From assembly GCF_020089865.1 (NCBI RefSeq), contig NZ_JAIRBM010000001.1, forward strand, positions 310,001-374,000: a stretch of DNA of 64,000 nt, written 5' to 3'. This DNA comes from Microvirga puerhi (lineage in GTDB: Bacteria; Pseudomonadota; Alphaproteobacteria; Rhizobiales; Beijerinckiaceae). The position numbers and the translations under genes were made by a program. Each line of letters starts with the position of its first letter. Position 1 is the first letter of the stretch. A model generated the notes under the pieces. That model saw nothing but the letters and a program-made list of their open reading frames with translations. It was not told the origin of the DNA and did not search any database. Shown one piece after another: positions 21,766-30,521 of this stretch.

Positions 21766-21942
21766 ATGCGTATTGTGATCTTCATTCTCGCTGTGAGCCT
21801 ATTCCTCGCGGGTTGCATGTCAAACCCGGAAGCTGAATATCGGCCGCCGAATTACGTCGCGTCTCAGGCGACGCAGGCACCTGCAATGCGCAACGATGGT
21901 TTCGGTGGCGCGGCGATGCCGATGCGGGGTCTCTATCGCTAG
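21766..21942 (+). CDS. Small lipoprotein
   Basis: 58 residues starting MRIVIFILAVSLF. The lipobox LAGC (cleavage before Cys17 or so) follows a short hydrophobic stretch, so it should be lipidated and exported; the residue after Cys is Met, which favours the outer membrane by the +2 rule. The mature chain is short, polar and Pro/Ala/Met-rich with no known domain. The ribosome binding site is weak; an in-frame ATG at 21754 is an alternative start. No function can be assigned. Confidence 0.6.
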   Translation: MRIVIFILAVSLFLAGCMSNPEAEYRPPNYVASQATQAPAMRNDGFGGAAMPMRGLYR

Positions 21943-21968
21943 GCACGGTTTGTGGTGATGCGTGCCGC

Positions 21969-23060
21969 TCATCCCCTCTTGTCCGCGTATACGGCGTTTC
22001 GCCAGGCACTCGGAGTTTGTCCCGACCAGCTTCGGAACGCGCGGGTGAATGCACTGAGTTCGGAATAGCCGAGGATCAGTGCGATCTCGCTGAGCGATAC
22101 ATCGGTGTTCTCGATCATTTGGCGCGCGATGTCGAAACGCATTTCACTGGTGAGGGCTCGGTAGGTCACCCCACCGTCTCTCAAATGGCGGCTCAAGGTG
22201 CGCCGGTGCATTGCAAACACCTTTGCGATCTCGTCGGCCGAACAGGGACCGTTCCCGAGGCGCGTGCGCAGCAGCCGCCGAATATCGTCCTTGATGTCCA
22301 TTCCCTGAGGGCCTGCAAGTTGCTGGATCCGCTGCTCCAGCATATCCCGCAGCAGCGGATCGGCTCCGGTAATGCGAATGTCCAGATCCTGCTTCGGGAA
22401 CGCGATGGTTGCCGTGTCGTGATTGAAACGCACGGGCGCCAGGTAATGGCGCCAGAAAGGTTCACGGTCTCGAGGAGCGGTTCGCGGCAGAAACACCTCA
22501 GTCGGATTCCAGCTAGCCCCGCAGAGTGAGCGCAGTGCGTTAACGGTAGCGGCGAGCGTAATGTCGGAGATCTGGTTGGCACTCTCGGTTTGGGGCCGAT
22601 AAACGGAGAGGGTGAGTAGGGCGATGTCGTCGTTGATGGTGAACGAGGGAACGACGACGCGATCCTGAACCTGCATATGGGACACGAGGGTGTTCACCGC
22701 ATCGCTCACGGTCTCCGAATGCTGCATCAGCCGACCCACCAGTCCTAGGGACCGTATCGTGGCGCGTTTGCCGACCAGGAGGCCGAAATGCGAGCAACTG
22801 GTGCGAGTGACGCAGAGGGGCAGCAGTCGGTTCATGGCGGTCTGCTGGACCATGTTGTCGCTGTCACTGAAGAGGCTCGGCTCCAACCCCACTTGTCGAA
22901 TGATCGGATCGGGATCAATGCCGAAATCGCGCAGGGTTGGGACGATTTCTATGGCGGCGCCGATGTGAACATGGCCAGCCTGGAGCATTCGTTTCGTTGG
23001 TGCGCCTGTAGTGGAGCGCGATTCATAAGTATTTGCGGCCGGAAACACGATGTTCTCCAT
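21969..23060 (-). CDS. AraC family transcriptional regulator with arabinose-binding-like N-terminal domain
   Basis: 363 residues. The N-terminal two thirds (residues 35-235) match the Arabinose_bd-type ligand domain found in OruR/ArgR-like AraC proteins. The C-terminal 100 residues hold a double helix-turn-helix: DEIAKVFAMHRRTLSRHLRD and SLSEIALILGYSELSAFTRAF, ending in SGQTPSAWR. It most likely activates a nearby catabolic or transport gene in response to a small molecule. The outer-membrane transporter gene at 23564-24586 is on the same strand 500 bases upstream and is the obvious candidate target, by proximity only. Confidence 0.9.
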   Translation of the reverse strand: MENIVFPAANTYESRSTTGAPTKRMLQAGHVHIGAAIEIVPTLRDFGIDPDPIIRQVGLEPSLFSDSDNMVQQTAMNRLLPLCVTRTSCSHFGLLVGKRATIRSLGLVGRLMQHSETVSDAVNTLVSHMQVQDRVVVPSFTINDDIALLTLSVYRPQTESANQISDITLAATVNALRSLCGASWNPTEVFLPRTAPRDREPFWRHYLAPVRFNHDTATIAFPKQDLDIRITGADPLLRDMLEQRIQQLAGPQGMDIKDDIRRLLRTRLGNGPCSADEIAKVFAMHRRTLSRHLRDGGVTYRALTSEMRFDIARQMIENTDVSLSEIALILGYSELSAFTRAFRSWSGQTPSAWRNAVYADKRG

Positions 23061-23563
23061 CGCATTTGCCCCCTATGGCGCTCTATTTGTGATCGGCATG
23101 GCCGATGATGCAAAGTCGAATATAGTAAATGGTCTAGATTGTGGCAGAGAGGAAGCGTGGCTATTCCTGGCAACTACACGATAGAGTTATCGGGGATGTG
23201 GGATTGCCGAATGGGTCATTATCTTAAGGCAGCTGAAATTCATTCCCCTAGCGACATTCGGATCTGCCGTCGTGCGGTGGCGCTGATCCTCTCGCGAACA
23301 TCACGGAAAGTGATGAGGATATGAGAGTTGTTCCAAGGGAGGTGGCTGCGATCTCGACGCGGCTGAAGCTTCCTGTATGCCTCTTCCCATAGTCGAGGCT
23401 CTGCGCTTGCTCATGCCAAGGCCCTTGTGAACGAGGATAAGGGTTGCGCGTTGTGCCCCTTCATCATGACCAAGGATCAGCCCGCCGCCATCAGGTCTTT
23501 CCCTCAGATGTCACTGCGGTGATACCTGAATCCGGATCCACCAAGCCCATTCCCTGACGCTTT
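23061..23563. other. 503-base gap between AraC regulator and transporter gene
   Basis: I see no convincing gene; a 61-codon frame on the + strand has no family match and no good ribosome binding site. The segment beside 23061 is AT-rich and should carry the regulator promoter (reading leftward). No clear operator pair was identified. Confidence 0.4.
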
Positions 23564-24586
23564 TCAGTACTTCGCGGTGACAGGTTTCGGCGCTGCAGGA
23601 GCGGCGGAGCCTCCAAGCGGAAAAGCCACCGTAAACAGGCCGATGGTTCCCTGTGGGCGGTTCTCCACGTCCACTTCGCGCAGGACTTTGATGCGTGCGG
23701 TCACTGGCGTTCCTGCGACGGCGAAGTTGTAGCCGGCGGTCGCGCCGACCGCCAGAACACGTCCTTTGTATGGACCGACGCTAACGCCTTGGCCATCATC
23801 GCCGGAGACCTGATGGTAGTAGCCGGCAAGCACTCCTAAGGAAAACTCCTTGGTCAAGTTCTTGGTAATGGAAAGGTCAACGTGAAAGGCATTGCCGCTA
23901 TTGTAGTCCGTATCGGGATTTGCGCCGTTGATCTCGAAGCCGACGACACCGGAGATATCGAGACCCAATGTAGGATCGAGCCAAGTGAATGAGCCCGAGA
24001 CGTCGCCGATCCAACGATTGAACGACAGGTTCGAAAGCTGGCCATCCTGATAGGCTCCGGATGGAATGTTCACTGACCCGCTGATGGCCCAATGGAAGTT
24101 GCCCACATGCCAGCCGACCAGCGCCGTCGCGATCGGGTCACCGAGATTGAAGGTGGCGTCCCGCTGGCTGAACGAGAAGGCGCGTTCAAGGCGCGGCGCC
24201 GCGATCACCACACCAGCACTCACGCGAGGCACGCCGAAGGGGACGCTCACGCCGAAGGCAAGACTGCCGCCGAAGATCTCAAGCGGCGTGACCCATGTCC
24301 CCGTGACGAAATTGGCTCTCGCTTCGGCACGCACGTCCGAGAGGACCGCTCCGCCGATTTGGATACGCCGCCCGCTGCTGAGTTCTCCGGAATACATGTA
24401 GAAATCGTTCTCGAAGTAGAAGCCAGGTGGCGGGACAAGCGCCGCGCCGGCTCCATGGAAGCCGGGAAGATACAGGCTAGCACCGCCCTCCGTAGCGCAG
24501 ACCGGGTCCATGGGCGCGATCATCGTGAGGATCGTCAGCCCTAATCCCGTCGCCGTAAGGTATCGGAGCCTTTCGAGACGCGGCAT
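23564..24586 (-). CDS. Outer-membrane transporter-like protein (Phenol_MetA_deg family)
   Basis: 340 residues. An N-terminal signal peptide ends near VCATEGG (residue 32). The start of the mature protein, SLYLPGFHGAGAALVPPPGFYFENDFYMY, and the alternating beta-strand pattern through the rest match the meta-pathway phenol-degradation protein family (SphA/Phenol_MetA_deg), whose members are annotated as outer-membrane transporters. An Ala/Pro-rich tail precedes the end. Encoded next to an AraC regulator, so uptake of an organic acid or aromatic compound is plausible; the substrate cannot be told. Confidence 0.82.
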   Translation of the reverse strand: MPRLERLRYLTATGLGLTILTMIAPMDPVCATEGGASLYLPGFHGAGAALVPPPGFYFENDFYMYSGELSSGRRIQIGGAVLSDVRAEARANFVTGTWVTPLEIFGGSLAFGVSVPFGVPRVSAGVVIAAPRLERAFSFSQRDATFNLGDPIATALVGWHVGNFHWAISGSVNIPSGAYQDGQLSNLSFNRWIGDVSGSFTWLDPTLGLDISGVVGFEINGANPDTDYNSGNAFHVDLSITKNLTKEFSLGVLAGYYHQVSGDDGQGVSVGPYKGRVLAVGATAGYNFAVAGTPVTARIKVLREVDVENRPQGTIGLFTVAFPLGGSAAPAAPKPVTAKY

Positions 24587-24947
24587 CGCGCATGACCTTT
24601 CATCAGACTGTCAGCGGCATGAGGAAGCCGGTTGCCGAGACGGCTCCAGCTCGATTGGCCGCGGAGCGAGCTGGACCCAAGCATACATGCCGTGATCACT
24701 GGCATCAGGATAGGCCACATGGCGCGGCATGCCTTGGGCAGACCCTTATCCATACCGGGAACGCTCGACCGCAGCACTTAGGAAAAACCCTGAATACGGC
24801 TGCGGAAACGCCTGGGTGCAGTTGAGCGACCCTGTGGACAACGGGCATTCGCGTCGGTCGAAACGGATGTTCTGCTTGCGGCGCAAGAGGCAGAGATGAG
24901 CCTTCTTGGGCATATGCTCGGGCGATACACGCCCTGTTAACGCTTCG

Positions 24948-24977
24948 TTGACTCACGTCGCAGGGTACCAATATCCA
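24948..24977 (+). promoter_or_regulatory. Possible sigma70-type promoter for the 33-residue peptide gene
   Basis: TTGACT at 24948-24953 resembles a -35 box; TATCCA at 24972-24977, 18 bases on, is a moderate -10 box. Start of transcription would be near 24984, leaving about 55 bases of leader before the ATG at 25038. Prediction by eye only. Confidence 0.35.
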
Positions 24978-25025
24978 CTGCTTTACACAGAACATACAAC
25001 GAACAATGATGAACTTATCAGGAAC

Positions 25026-25033
25026 AAGGAGGT
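25026..25033 (+). promoter_or_regulatory. Near-perfect Shine-Dalgarno sequence
   Basis: AAGGAGGT ending four bases before the ATG at 25038 is almost fully complementary to the 16S rRNA 3' end. It is one of the strongest sites in the window and is the main reason for calling the short gene that follows. Confidence 0.8.
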
Positions 25034-25037
25034 CATC

Positions 25038-25139
25038 ATGGTTCGCACAATTCTTGGAACGGCCGCTGAAATCGCTTCCCTTGCGATGTTCGGATCTGCC
25101 ATAGCGCTATGGGCGCTGGCCCTCTCGCCGATGGCGTAG
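25038..25139 (+). CDS. 33-residue single-span membrane peptide
   Basis: MVRTILGTAAEIASLAMFGS is followed by AIALWALALSPMA. About 22 residues form one hydrophobic helix, making this a likely inner-membrane small protein. It has an almost perfect Shine-Dalgarno at ideal spacing and a plausible promoter upstream, yet is below the size cut-off of most gene finders. It lies just before dnaE (98 bases to the dnaE ATG). No family is recognised; function unknown. The alternative is a translated leader peptide affecting dnaE expression. Confidence 0.6.
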   Translation: MVRTILGTAAEIASLAMFGSAIALWALALSPMA

Positions 25140-25237
25140 GCCGGGATTCACAGGAACGAGTTCCGTGGCAAGGTTCGGGTGAGGAGAATCGTGCCACAAT
25201 ACGCGCCGTCTCGAGTTCGGTTTCCGAGTTGGGTTTC

Positions 25238-28200
25238 ATGGCGCGCCTCCTTCACGATATCGGCTTCGTGCATCTGCACGTCCATTCCTCGTACTCGCTG
25301 CTCGAGGGAGCCCTGAAGATCGCGCAACTGGCGAAGCTGGCGGCGGCGGACAAGCAGCCGGCGCTGGCCCTGACGGATACCAACAATCTCTTCGGTGCCT
25401 TGGAATTCTCTGAGAAGCTGGCCGGATCGGGAATTCAGCCCATCGCCGGCGTCCAGCTGTCGGTCTGCTTCGAAGAGCCCGATCCTGTCGCCCGCATCCT
25501 TCCGCAGCCCGCCAGCATAGTCCTGCTGGCCCAGACGGATGAAGGTTATCGGAATCTCATGCGCCTCGTGAGCCATGCCTATTTCGGCGTGCCGCTTGGA
25601 GAGGCGCCCCGTGTCTTCGCTCCCGCCTTGGCACAGCATTGCGAGGGTCTCATTGCGCTCACCGGCGGTCTCACGGGCCCGCTCGACACCGCCTTTCGCG
25701 AGGGGCGGCATGAGCTGGCGCAGGCACGGCTCGAAGCTCTCAAGCACGCCTTCGGTCATCAGCTCTATGTGGAAATCCAGCGCCATGGCCTGGATGAGGA
25801 ACGTCTCGTCGAGCACGCGCTGATCGATCTTGCCGACCGCAATGGGCTGCCTATCGTTGCGGCCAACGAACCCTTCTTCTCCTCACCTGCCGATTACGAG
25901 GCGCACGACGCGCTGCTGGCCATTGCCGACGGGCGGATCGTGTCCGACGACAACCGTCGACGGTTGTCGCCGCAGCATGACTTCAAAACCCGCAAGCAGA
26001 TGATGGAGCTCTTCGCGGATCTGCCGGATGCCCTGCAGGCCAGCGTCGAGATCGCCATGCGGTGCTCCACTCGTGTGAGGACGCGCAAGCCCATCCTACC
26101 GAGCTTCGGGATCGGGCCGGACGCTGCCGCCCTGGACGAGGGCGAGGAATTGCAGCGCCAGGCCGAGGAGGGGCTGCGCAGGCGCCTTGCCGCTCATGGC
26201 CCCGCACCCGGTCTGACGGAGCAGGACTATCACGATCGTCTCGCCTACGAGATCGGCATCATCCGGAACATGAAGTTTCCGGGCTACTTCCTGATCGTGG
26301 CCGACTTCATCAAATGGGCGAAAGACCACAACATTCCGGTGGGCCCCGGCCGCGGCTCGGGCGCCGGCTCACTCGTGGCCTATGCGCTGACGATTACGGA
26401 TCTCGATCCCATCCGCTTCAGCCTGCTGTTCGAGCGCTTCCTCAATCCGGAACGCGTCTCGATGCCGGATTTCGATATCGACTTCTGCGTGGAGGGCCGC
26501 GAGCGGGTCATCGACTATGTGCAGAAGCGCTACGGCGAAGAGCAGGTGGCGCAAATCATCACCTTCGGAACGCTGCTGGCGCGCGGCGTGATGCGCGACG
26601 TCGGCCGCGTCCTCGAAATGCCGTATGGGCAGGTCGACAAACTCACCAAACTCGTGCCGCAAAATCCGGCGAATCCGGTGACCCTGGCGCAGGCCATCGA
26701 AGGCGAGCCGAAGCTCCAGGCGGCAATCGACGAAGAGCCTGTCGTCAAGCGCATGCTTAACATCGCGCAGAAACTCGAGGGCCTGCACCGCCACGCCTCG
26801 ACACACGCGGCCGGCGTGGTGATCGGCGATCGGCCACTCCAGGAGCTGGTGCCGCTCTACCGAGATCCGAAAACCGGTATGCGGGTGACCCAGTTCAACA
26901 TGAAATGGGTCGAGCAGGCTGGCCTCGTAAAGTTCGACTTCCTCGGCCTCAAGACGCTCACCGTCCTGCGCACAGCGGTGGATCTCATTCGGCGCCGAGG
27001 CATCGAGGTCGATCTTTCGGCACTGCCGCTGGACGACCGAAAATCCTACGAGATGCTGCAGCGAGGCGAAACCGTCGGCGTGTTCCAGGTGGAATCGGCG
27101 GGCATGCGCAAAGCCCTCGTCGAGATGGAGACGGACCGGTTCGAGGACATCATCGCCCTCGTGGCGCTCTATCGTCCGGGCCCGATGGCCAACATCCCGG
27201 TCTATTGCGCGCGCAAACTCGGCAAGGACGAGCACAACAAGAAGGATTGGTATCCGCACGACAAATTGGAGCCGATCCTGCGCGAGACCTTCGGGATCAT
27301 CGTGTACCAGGAGCAGGTGATGGAAGTCGCCAAGGTGCTCGCGGGCTACTCGCTCGGCGACGCGGACCTGCTCCGTCGTGCGATGGGCAAGAAGATCAAG
27401 TCGGAAATGGACGCGCAGCGCGAGCGTTTCCTTTCTGGCGCCGCGAAAGACGGGCTCGACAAGGCGAAGGCCAACGAGATCTTCGATCTCCTGGCAAAGT
27501 TCGCGGATTACGGCTTCAACAAGAGCCACGCGGCAGCCTATGCCCTCGTCGCTTTCCAGACGGCTTACCTGAAAGCCAATCACCCGGTCGAGTTCCTGGC
27601 GGCGTCCATGACGCTCGATCTCGACAACACCGACAAGCTCTCGGAATTCCGACGTGAGGCGCAGCGTCTTGGTATCAAGGTCGAGCCGCCCTCGATCAAC
27701 CATTCCGGCGTCGTGTTCGACGTGCAGTACGACCAGGAGGAGAACGGAGCGATCCTCTACGCACTTGCCGCTGTGAAGGGCGTTGGCCGGCAGGCGATCG
27801 AGGCGGTTATCGAGGCGCGCGGCGACAAACCGTTCCAAAGCCTTGCGGACTTCGCCCGGCGCATCAATCCGCGCATGATCAACAAGCGAACGCTGGAGAA
27901 TCTGATCGCGGCCGGCGCCTTCGACGAGATCGAGCCTGACCGGGCGAAGGCCTGCGCCACGGTGGATGCCATCATGAGCCTCGCGCAGCAATGCCATGAA
28001 GCGGCCAATGGCGGCATGGCCGACATGTTCGGCGGCGTCGCCTCGGCGGACGTGCCGCTGCGCATTCCGCCCTACGAGCCCTGGCCGGCGGCCGAGAAGC
28101 TTCAGAAGGAATATGATGCGGTCGGGTTCTTCCTGTCGGGCCATCCTCTCGATGAATACGGCGACCTTCTCAAGAAGCTGAGGGTCCAGACCTGGGCGGA

Positions 28201-28708
28201 ATTCAGCCGCTCGGTGAAGGCCGGCAACTCCGTCGGTCGTGTCGCTGCGACCGTTCTCGACCGACAGGAGCGGCGAACCAAAACCGGCAACAAGATGGGC
28301 ATCATCAACCTGTCCGACCAGACGGGACATTTCGAGGCGATCATCTTCTCAGAGGGGCTCCAGCGCCTGCGCGACATTCTCGAGCCCGGCAATGCCGTCG
28401 TGCTCATGCTCCAGGCGGGCGTCGAAGGTGAAGAGGTGCGGGCGCGCATCGGCATGGCCGAGCTTCTGGAAGAGGCAGTGTCCAAGCATCAGAAAGGGAT
28501 GCGGATCTTCCTGCGCGACGAACGGCCCATTGGCAGCGTCTTTGAACGCCTGAAGGCGAGAGGCGAGGGCGAAGTCTCCCTCGTGCTGATTCTCGACGAT
28601 GGCGACCGGGAGGTCGAGGTCAGGCTGCCCGGCAAATACATGGCGACCCCCCAGATCGCCGGCGCCCTGCGCGCCGTACCGGGGGTCGTGGACGTGCACA
28701 TCAACTGA
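25238..28708 (+). CDS. dnaE: DNA polymerase III subunit alpha
   Basis: Replicative DNA polymerase, 1156 residues, the normal size for DnaE1. The N-terminal PHP domain starts HLHVHSSYSLLEGALKI near residue 11. The catalytic palm is seen in GPGRGSGAGSLVAYAL near 368 and the PDFDIDFC metal-binding aspartates near 409. Tandem HhH (KGVGRQAIEAVIEARG) and an OB domain follow in the last 300 residues. I use the ATG at 25238 (MARLLHDIGFVHLH); the open frame extends 43 codons upstream without family similarity. Confidence 0.96.
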   Translation: MARLLHDIGFVHLHVHSSYSLLEGALKIAQLAKLAAADKQPALALTDTNNLFGALEFSEKLAGSGIQPIAGVQLSVCFEEPDPVARILPQPASIVLLAQTDEGYRNLMRLVSHAYFGVPLGEAPRVFAPALAQHCEGLIALTGGLTGPLDTAFREGRHELAQARLEALKHAFGHQLYVEIQRHGLDEERLVEHALIDLADRNGLPIVAANEPFFSSPADYEAHDALLAIADGRIVSDDNRRRLSPQHDFKTRKQMMELFADLPDALQASVEIAMRCSTRVRTRKPILPSFGIGPDAAALDEGEELQRQAEEGLRRRLAAHGPAPGLTEQDYHDRLAYEIGIIRNMKFPGYFLIVADFIKWAKDHNIPVGPGRGSGAGSLVAYALTITDLDPIRFSLLFERFLNPERVSMPDFDIDFCVEGRERVIDYVQKRYGEEQVAQIITFGTLLARGVMRDVGRVLEMPYGQVDKLTKLVPQNPANPVTLAQAIEGEPKLQAAIDEEPVVKRMLNIAQKLEGLHRHASTHAAGVVIGDRPLQELVPLYRDPKTGMRVTQFNMKWVEQAGLVKFDFLGLKTLTVLRTAVDLIRRRGIEVDLSALPLDDRKSYEMLQRGETVGVFQVESAGMRKALVEMETDRFEDIIALVALYRPGPMANIPVYCARKLGKDEHNKKDWYPHDKLEPILRETFGIIVYQEQVMEVAKVLAGYSLGDADLLRRAMGKKIKSEMDAQRERFLSGAAKDGLDKAKANEIFDLLAKFADYGFNKSHAAAYALVAFQTAYLKANHPVEFLAASMTLDLDNTDKLSEFRREAQRLGIKVEPPSINHSGVVFDVQYDQEENGAILYALAAVKGVGRQAIEAVIEARGDKPFQSLADFARRINPRMINKRTLENLIAAGAFDEIEPDRAKACATVDAIMSLAQQCHEAANGGMADMFGGVASADVPLRIPPYEPWPAAEKLQKEYDAVGFFLSGHPLDEYGDLLKKLRVQTWAEFSRSVKAGNSVGRVAATVLDRQERRTKTGNKMGIINLSDQTGHFEAIIFSEGLQRLRDILEPGNAVVLMLQAGVEGEEVRARIGMAELLEEAVSKHQKGMRIFLRDERPIGSVFERLKARGEGEVSLVLILDDGDREVEVRLPGKYMATPQIAGALRAVPGVVDVHIN

Positions 28709-28821
28709 GATAGAGCGTTCCACCCCTTCGTTCGGAGGGCTCGGTCCGGGAGGATTTCCGATAAGGAAGGTGATGTTCGTCGCTTCGGCGGCTCAAATAC
28801 ATTGCCTGAAAGGATGTCCCG

Positions 28822-29088
28822 ATGACCGCTCGCGTGTTTCTATTCGCTGGAATTCTCGTTGTGCCGATGCTGGCAGGCTCCCAGGTCATGGCGCACTCTC
28901 TGCCGCCGGGGGTGGCAATCGATGCAATTGGCCGCGCCCAGAACGCCGCCACGCTGTCCGGGTCAGGTGCGAGCACCATGTCCGATGCAGAGCGTGCGAA
29001 GAGGATGATTGTGTCATCGCAAGGGGCTCCCGCAGGGAAGCCAGCCAGGAAAAAGCATCCTGCCAACAGGTCCCAGGACAACGGCTAG
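28822..29088 (+). CDS. Small secreted protein, unknown function
   Basis: 88 residues: a Sec signal peptide (FLFAGILVVPMLAGSQVMA, cleavage after VMA near residue 24) and a polar mature chain of about 64 residues ending in basic residues (KPARKKHPANRSQDNG). AAAGGATG upstream of the ATG can serve as ribosome binding site. No domain is recognised. The basic, Gly/Ser/Ala-rich tail suggests disorder. Compositional signs favour a real gene, but no homologue is known to me. Confidence 0.55.
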   Translation: MTARVFLFAGILVVPMLAGSQVMAHSLPPGVAIDAIGRAQNAATLSGSGASTMSDAERAKRMIVSSQGAPAGKPARKKHPANRSQDNG

Positions 29089-29158
29089 ACTTGGATCGGC
29101 AAAATGAGCGCTGCGGTTCGAGGCTATAGAGCCGCAGCGAGCCGATCGTACCGCTGTC

Positions 29159-29207
29159 GAGCATGAAAATCGTGGGAGCCATATGCTCTTACGCGACTTT
29201 CATGCTC
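29159..29207. repeat. Long imperfect inverted repeat
   Basis: GAGCATGAAA (29159-29168) and TTTCATGCTC (29198-29207) are perfect inverted arms, with further partial pairing inwards. It lies just 3' of the RTX gene (minus strand) and after the small secreted gene (plus strand), so it may serve both convergent transcripts as a terminator-like structure, although no T-tract is present. A second short stem (GCTGCGG 29110-29116 with CCGCAGC 29132-29138) lies beside it. Confidence 0.5.
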
Positions 29208-29223
29208 GGTAACCTGCTGGATA

Positions 29224-30390
29224 TTAAACGACCAGAAAATCTGCTGCCGTGAGGGCGGCCTTGTTGGTCAGGATGGCAATCTGGACCTGTGCGGCGCCGC
29301 CAACGCCGTCCTTGTCGTAGTAGAGCTTCCCCGTCGTCCGGTCATAAACGATCCGATCCTCGGCATCGACGGCGACTTTGCCGACCGTGAAAGCATCGGC
29401 AGTAAGATGGCCGACAGGCCCAAGCGCCTTGAAGATGCTGTTCTCCAGACGGAACGTGTCGAAGCGAGCGTTGAAGTCCTTGATCGTATCGATGTTTGCC
29501 GTCTTCGGGCTGGTGTCGAACACGAAGCTATCGCTGCCAAGCCCACCGGTCAGAACATCTCGTCCGGCACCGCCAGCAAGGAGATCGTTTCCTGCGCCTC
29601 CGAGCAGCACATCGTTGCCGGTGCCGCCATAAAGCAGATCGGCGCCCGTGCCACCGTCGAGACTGTCGTTGCCGACCTCGCCGTAGAGCTTGTCGTTGCC
29701 GGCATCGCCGAACAGGCGATCGCCGGTATACCTGATCACATCGCCTGAGTTGGGAGGTGCGAGGTAATTGCTGCCGCCATGAATCTCGTCATTACCGGCC
29801 CCACCATAGATGAGGTCGTAACCCTTGCCTCCGACAATGGTATCGTTTCCGTCGTCTCCATAGGCTCTGTTGAAAACGTCGTCATACTTCCAGGAAATGT
29901 ATTCGTTGGTGAGAGCTTGGCGAAAAGTGCCACCCAGAACAATGGTATCGTTGCCACTTCCACCATACACCCAATCGCCATCGTCGACGCTGCCGGTGAC
30001 AGTGTCGTCGCCATTGCCGCCATATATCACGATGTTCCGATGGGCTTCTGCTTGAAATTCTTGTGGCGTCGAGATCTGGACCCTGTCATTTCCATCTCCG
30101 AGCAGCAGCGTCTCGGTCGCCGTAGAGCCGGGATTGAATAGCAAAGTTAAAGTGTCTTGTCCTGCCCCTGCATCGATCACGCCTCCGACCTGCAAGAAGC
30201 CTGTGATAAGGTCATCTCCTCCGCCCGAAGTGATCAGGTTATGCGAGCTGTTCGATTTGAGGTCGAGATGATCGTTGCCGCCGAGAGTCGCGCCGGCCAA
30301 CGCCGCTGACACCGTCTGATCGGTAATATCGTCGGGGCCGTTCGAGCTGACGTAATAGCCGCCTTCGATTTTCGTAACGGTAAGGGCCAT
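29224..30390 (-). CDS. RTX-type calcium-binding repeat protein (probable type I secretion substrate)
   Basis: 388 residues with no Sec signal peptide. Between about residues 130 and 295 there are glycine/aspartate nonapeptide repeats of the GGxGxDxLx kind, for example GGTGNDVLLGGAGNDLLAGG, which form a calcium-binding beta-roll. The last 100 residues (DSFVFDTSPKTANIDTIKDF onwards) match the C-terminal region seen in many RTX proteins that carries the type I secretion signal. The start ATG at 30390 has GAGGAT six bases upstream. No ABC exporter, membrane fusion protein or enzymatic domain is adjacent, so its exporter must be elsewhere and its role is unknown. Confidence 0.88.
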   Translation of the reverse strand: MALTVTKIEGGYYVSSNGPDDITDQTVSAALAGATLGGNDHLDLKSNSSHNLITSGGGDDLITGFLQVGGVIDAGAGQDTLTLLFNPGSTATETLLLGDGNDRVQISTPQEFQAEAHRNIVIYGGNGDDTVTGSVDDGDWVYGGSGNDTIVLGGTFRQALTNEYISWKYDDVFNRAYGDDGNDTIVGGKGYDLIYGGAGNDEIHGGSNYLAPPNSGDVIRYTGDRLFGDAGNDKLYGEVGNDSLDGGTGADLLYGGTGNDVLLGGAGNDLLAGGAGRDVLTGGLGSDSFVFDTSPKTANIDTIKDFNARFDTFRLENSIFKALGPVGHLTADAFTVGKVAVDAEDRIVYDRTTGKLYYDKDGVGGAAQVQIAILTNKAALTAADFLVV

Positions 30391-30521
30391 AGTATCCTCA
30401 CTAACAATTTAAGTGACGATCTAACTATATTACATTGCTAAAAATACAAGGTTATATCATGCATTTCTGCGAGATGGTGTCTTCACCTTTTGCCGCAGCT
30501 CCGTTCTAAAAGGAGGTTTAG

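Larger units (their letters stand above)
24587..25037. other. 451-base gap upstream of the 33-residue peptide gene
   Basis: No recognisable gene. It includes a single TGTGGACAA (24833-24841) that resembles a degenerate DnaA box but stands alone, the putative promoter at 24948-24977 and the strong ribosome binding site at 25026-25033. Confidence 0.4.

Noticed and set aside
23139..23324. 61-codon frame in the AraC-transporter gap
   Set aside because: It has no signal, domain or good ribosome binding site; its composition looks random.
24833..24841. TGTGGACAA as a DnaA box and possible replication origin near dnaE
   Set aside because: Single degenerate copy, no cluster of boxes, no AT-rich unwinding region and no dnaA or dnaN nearby.
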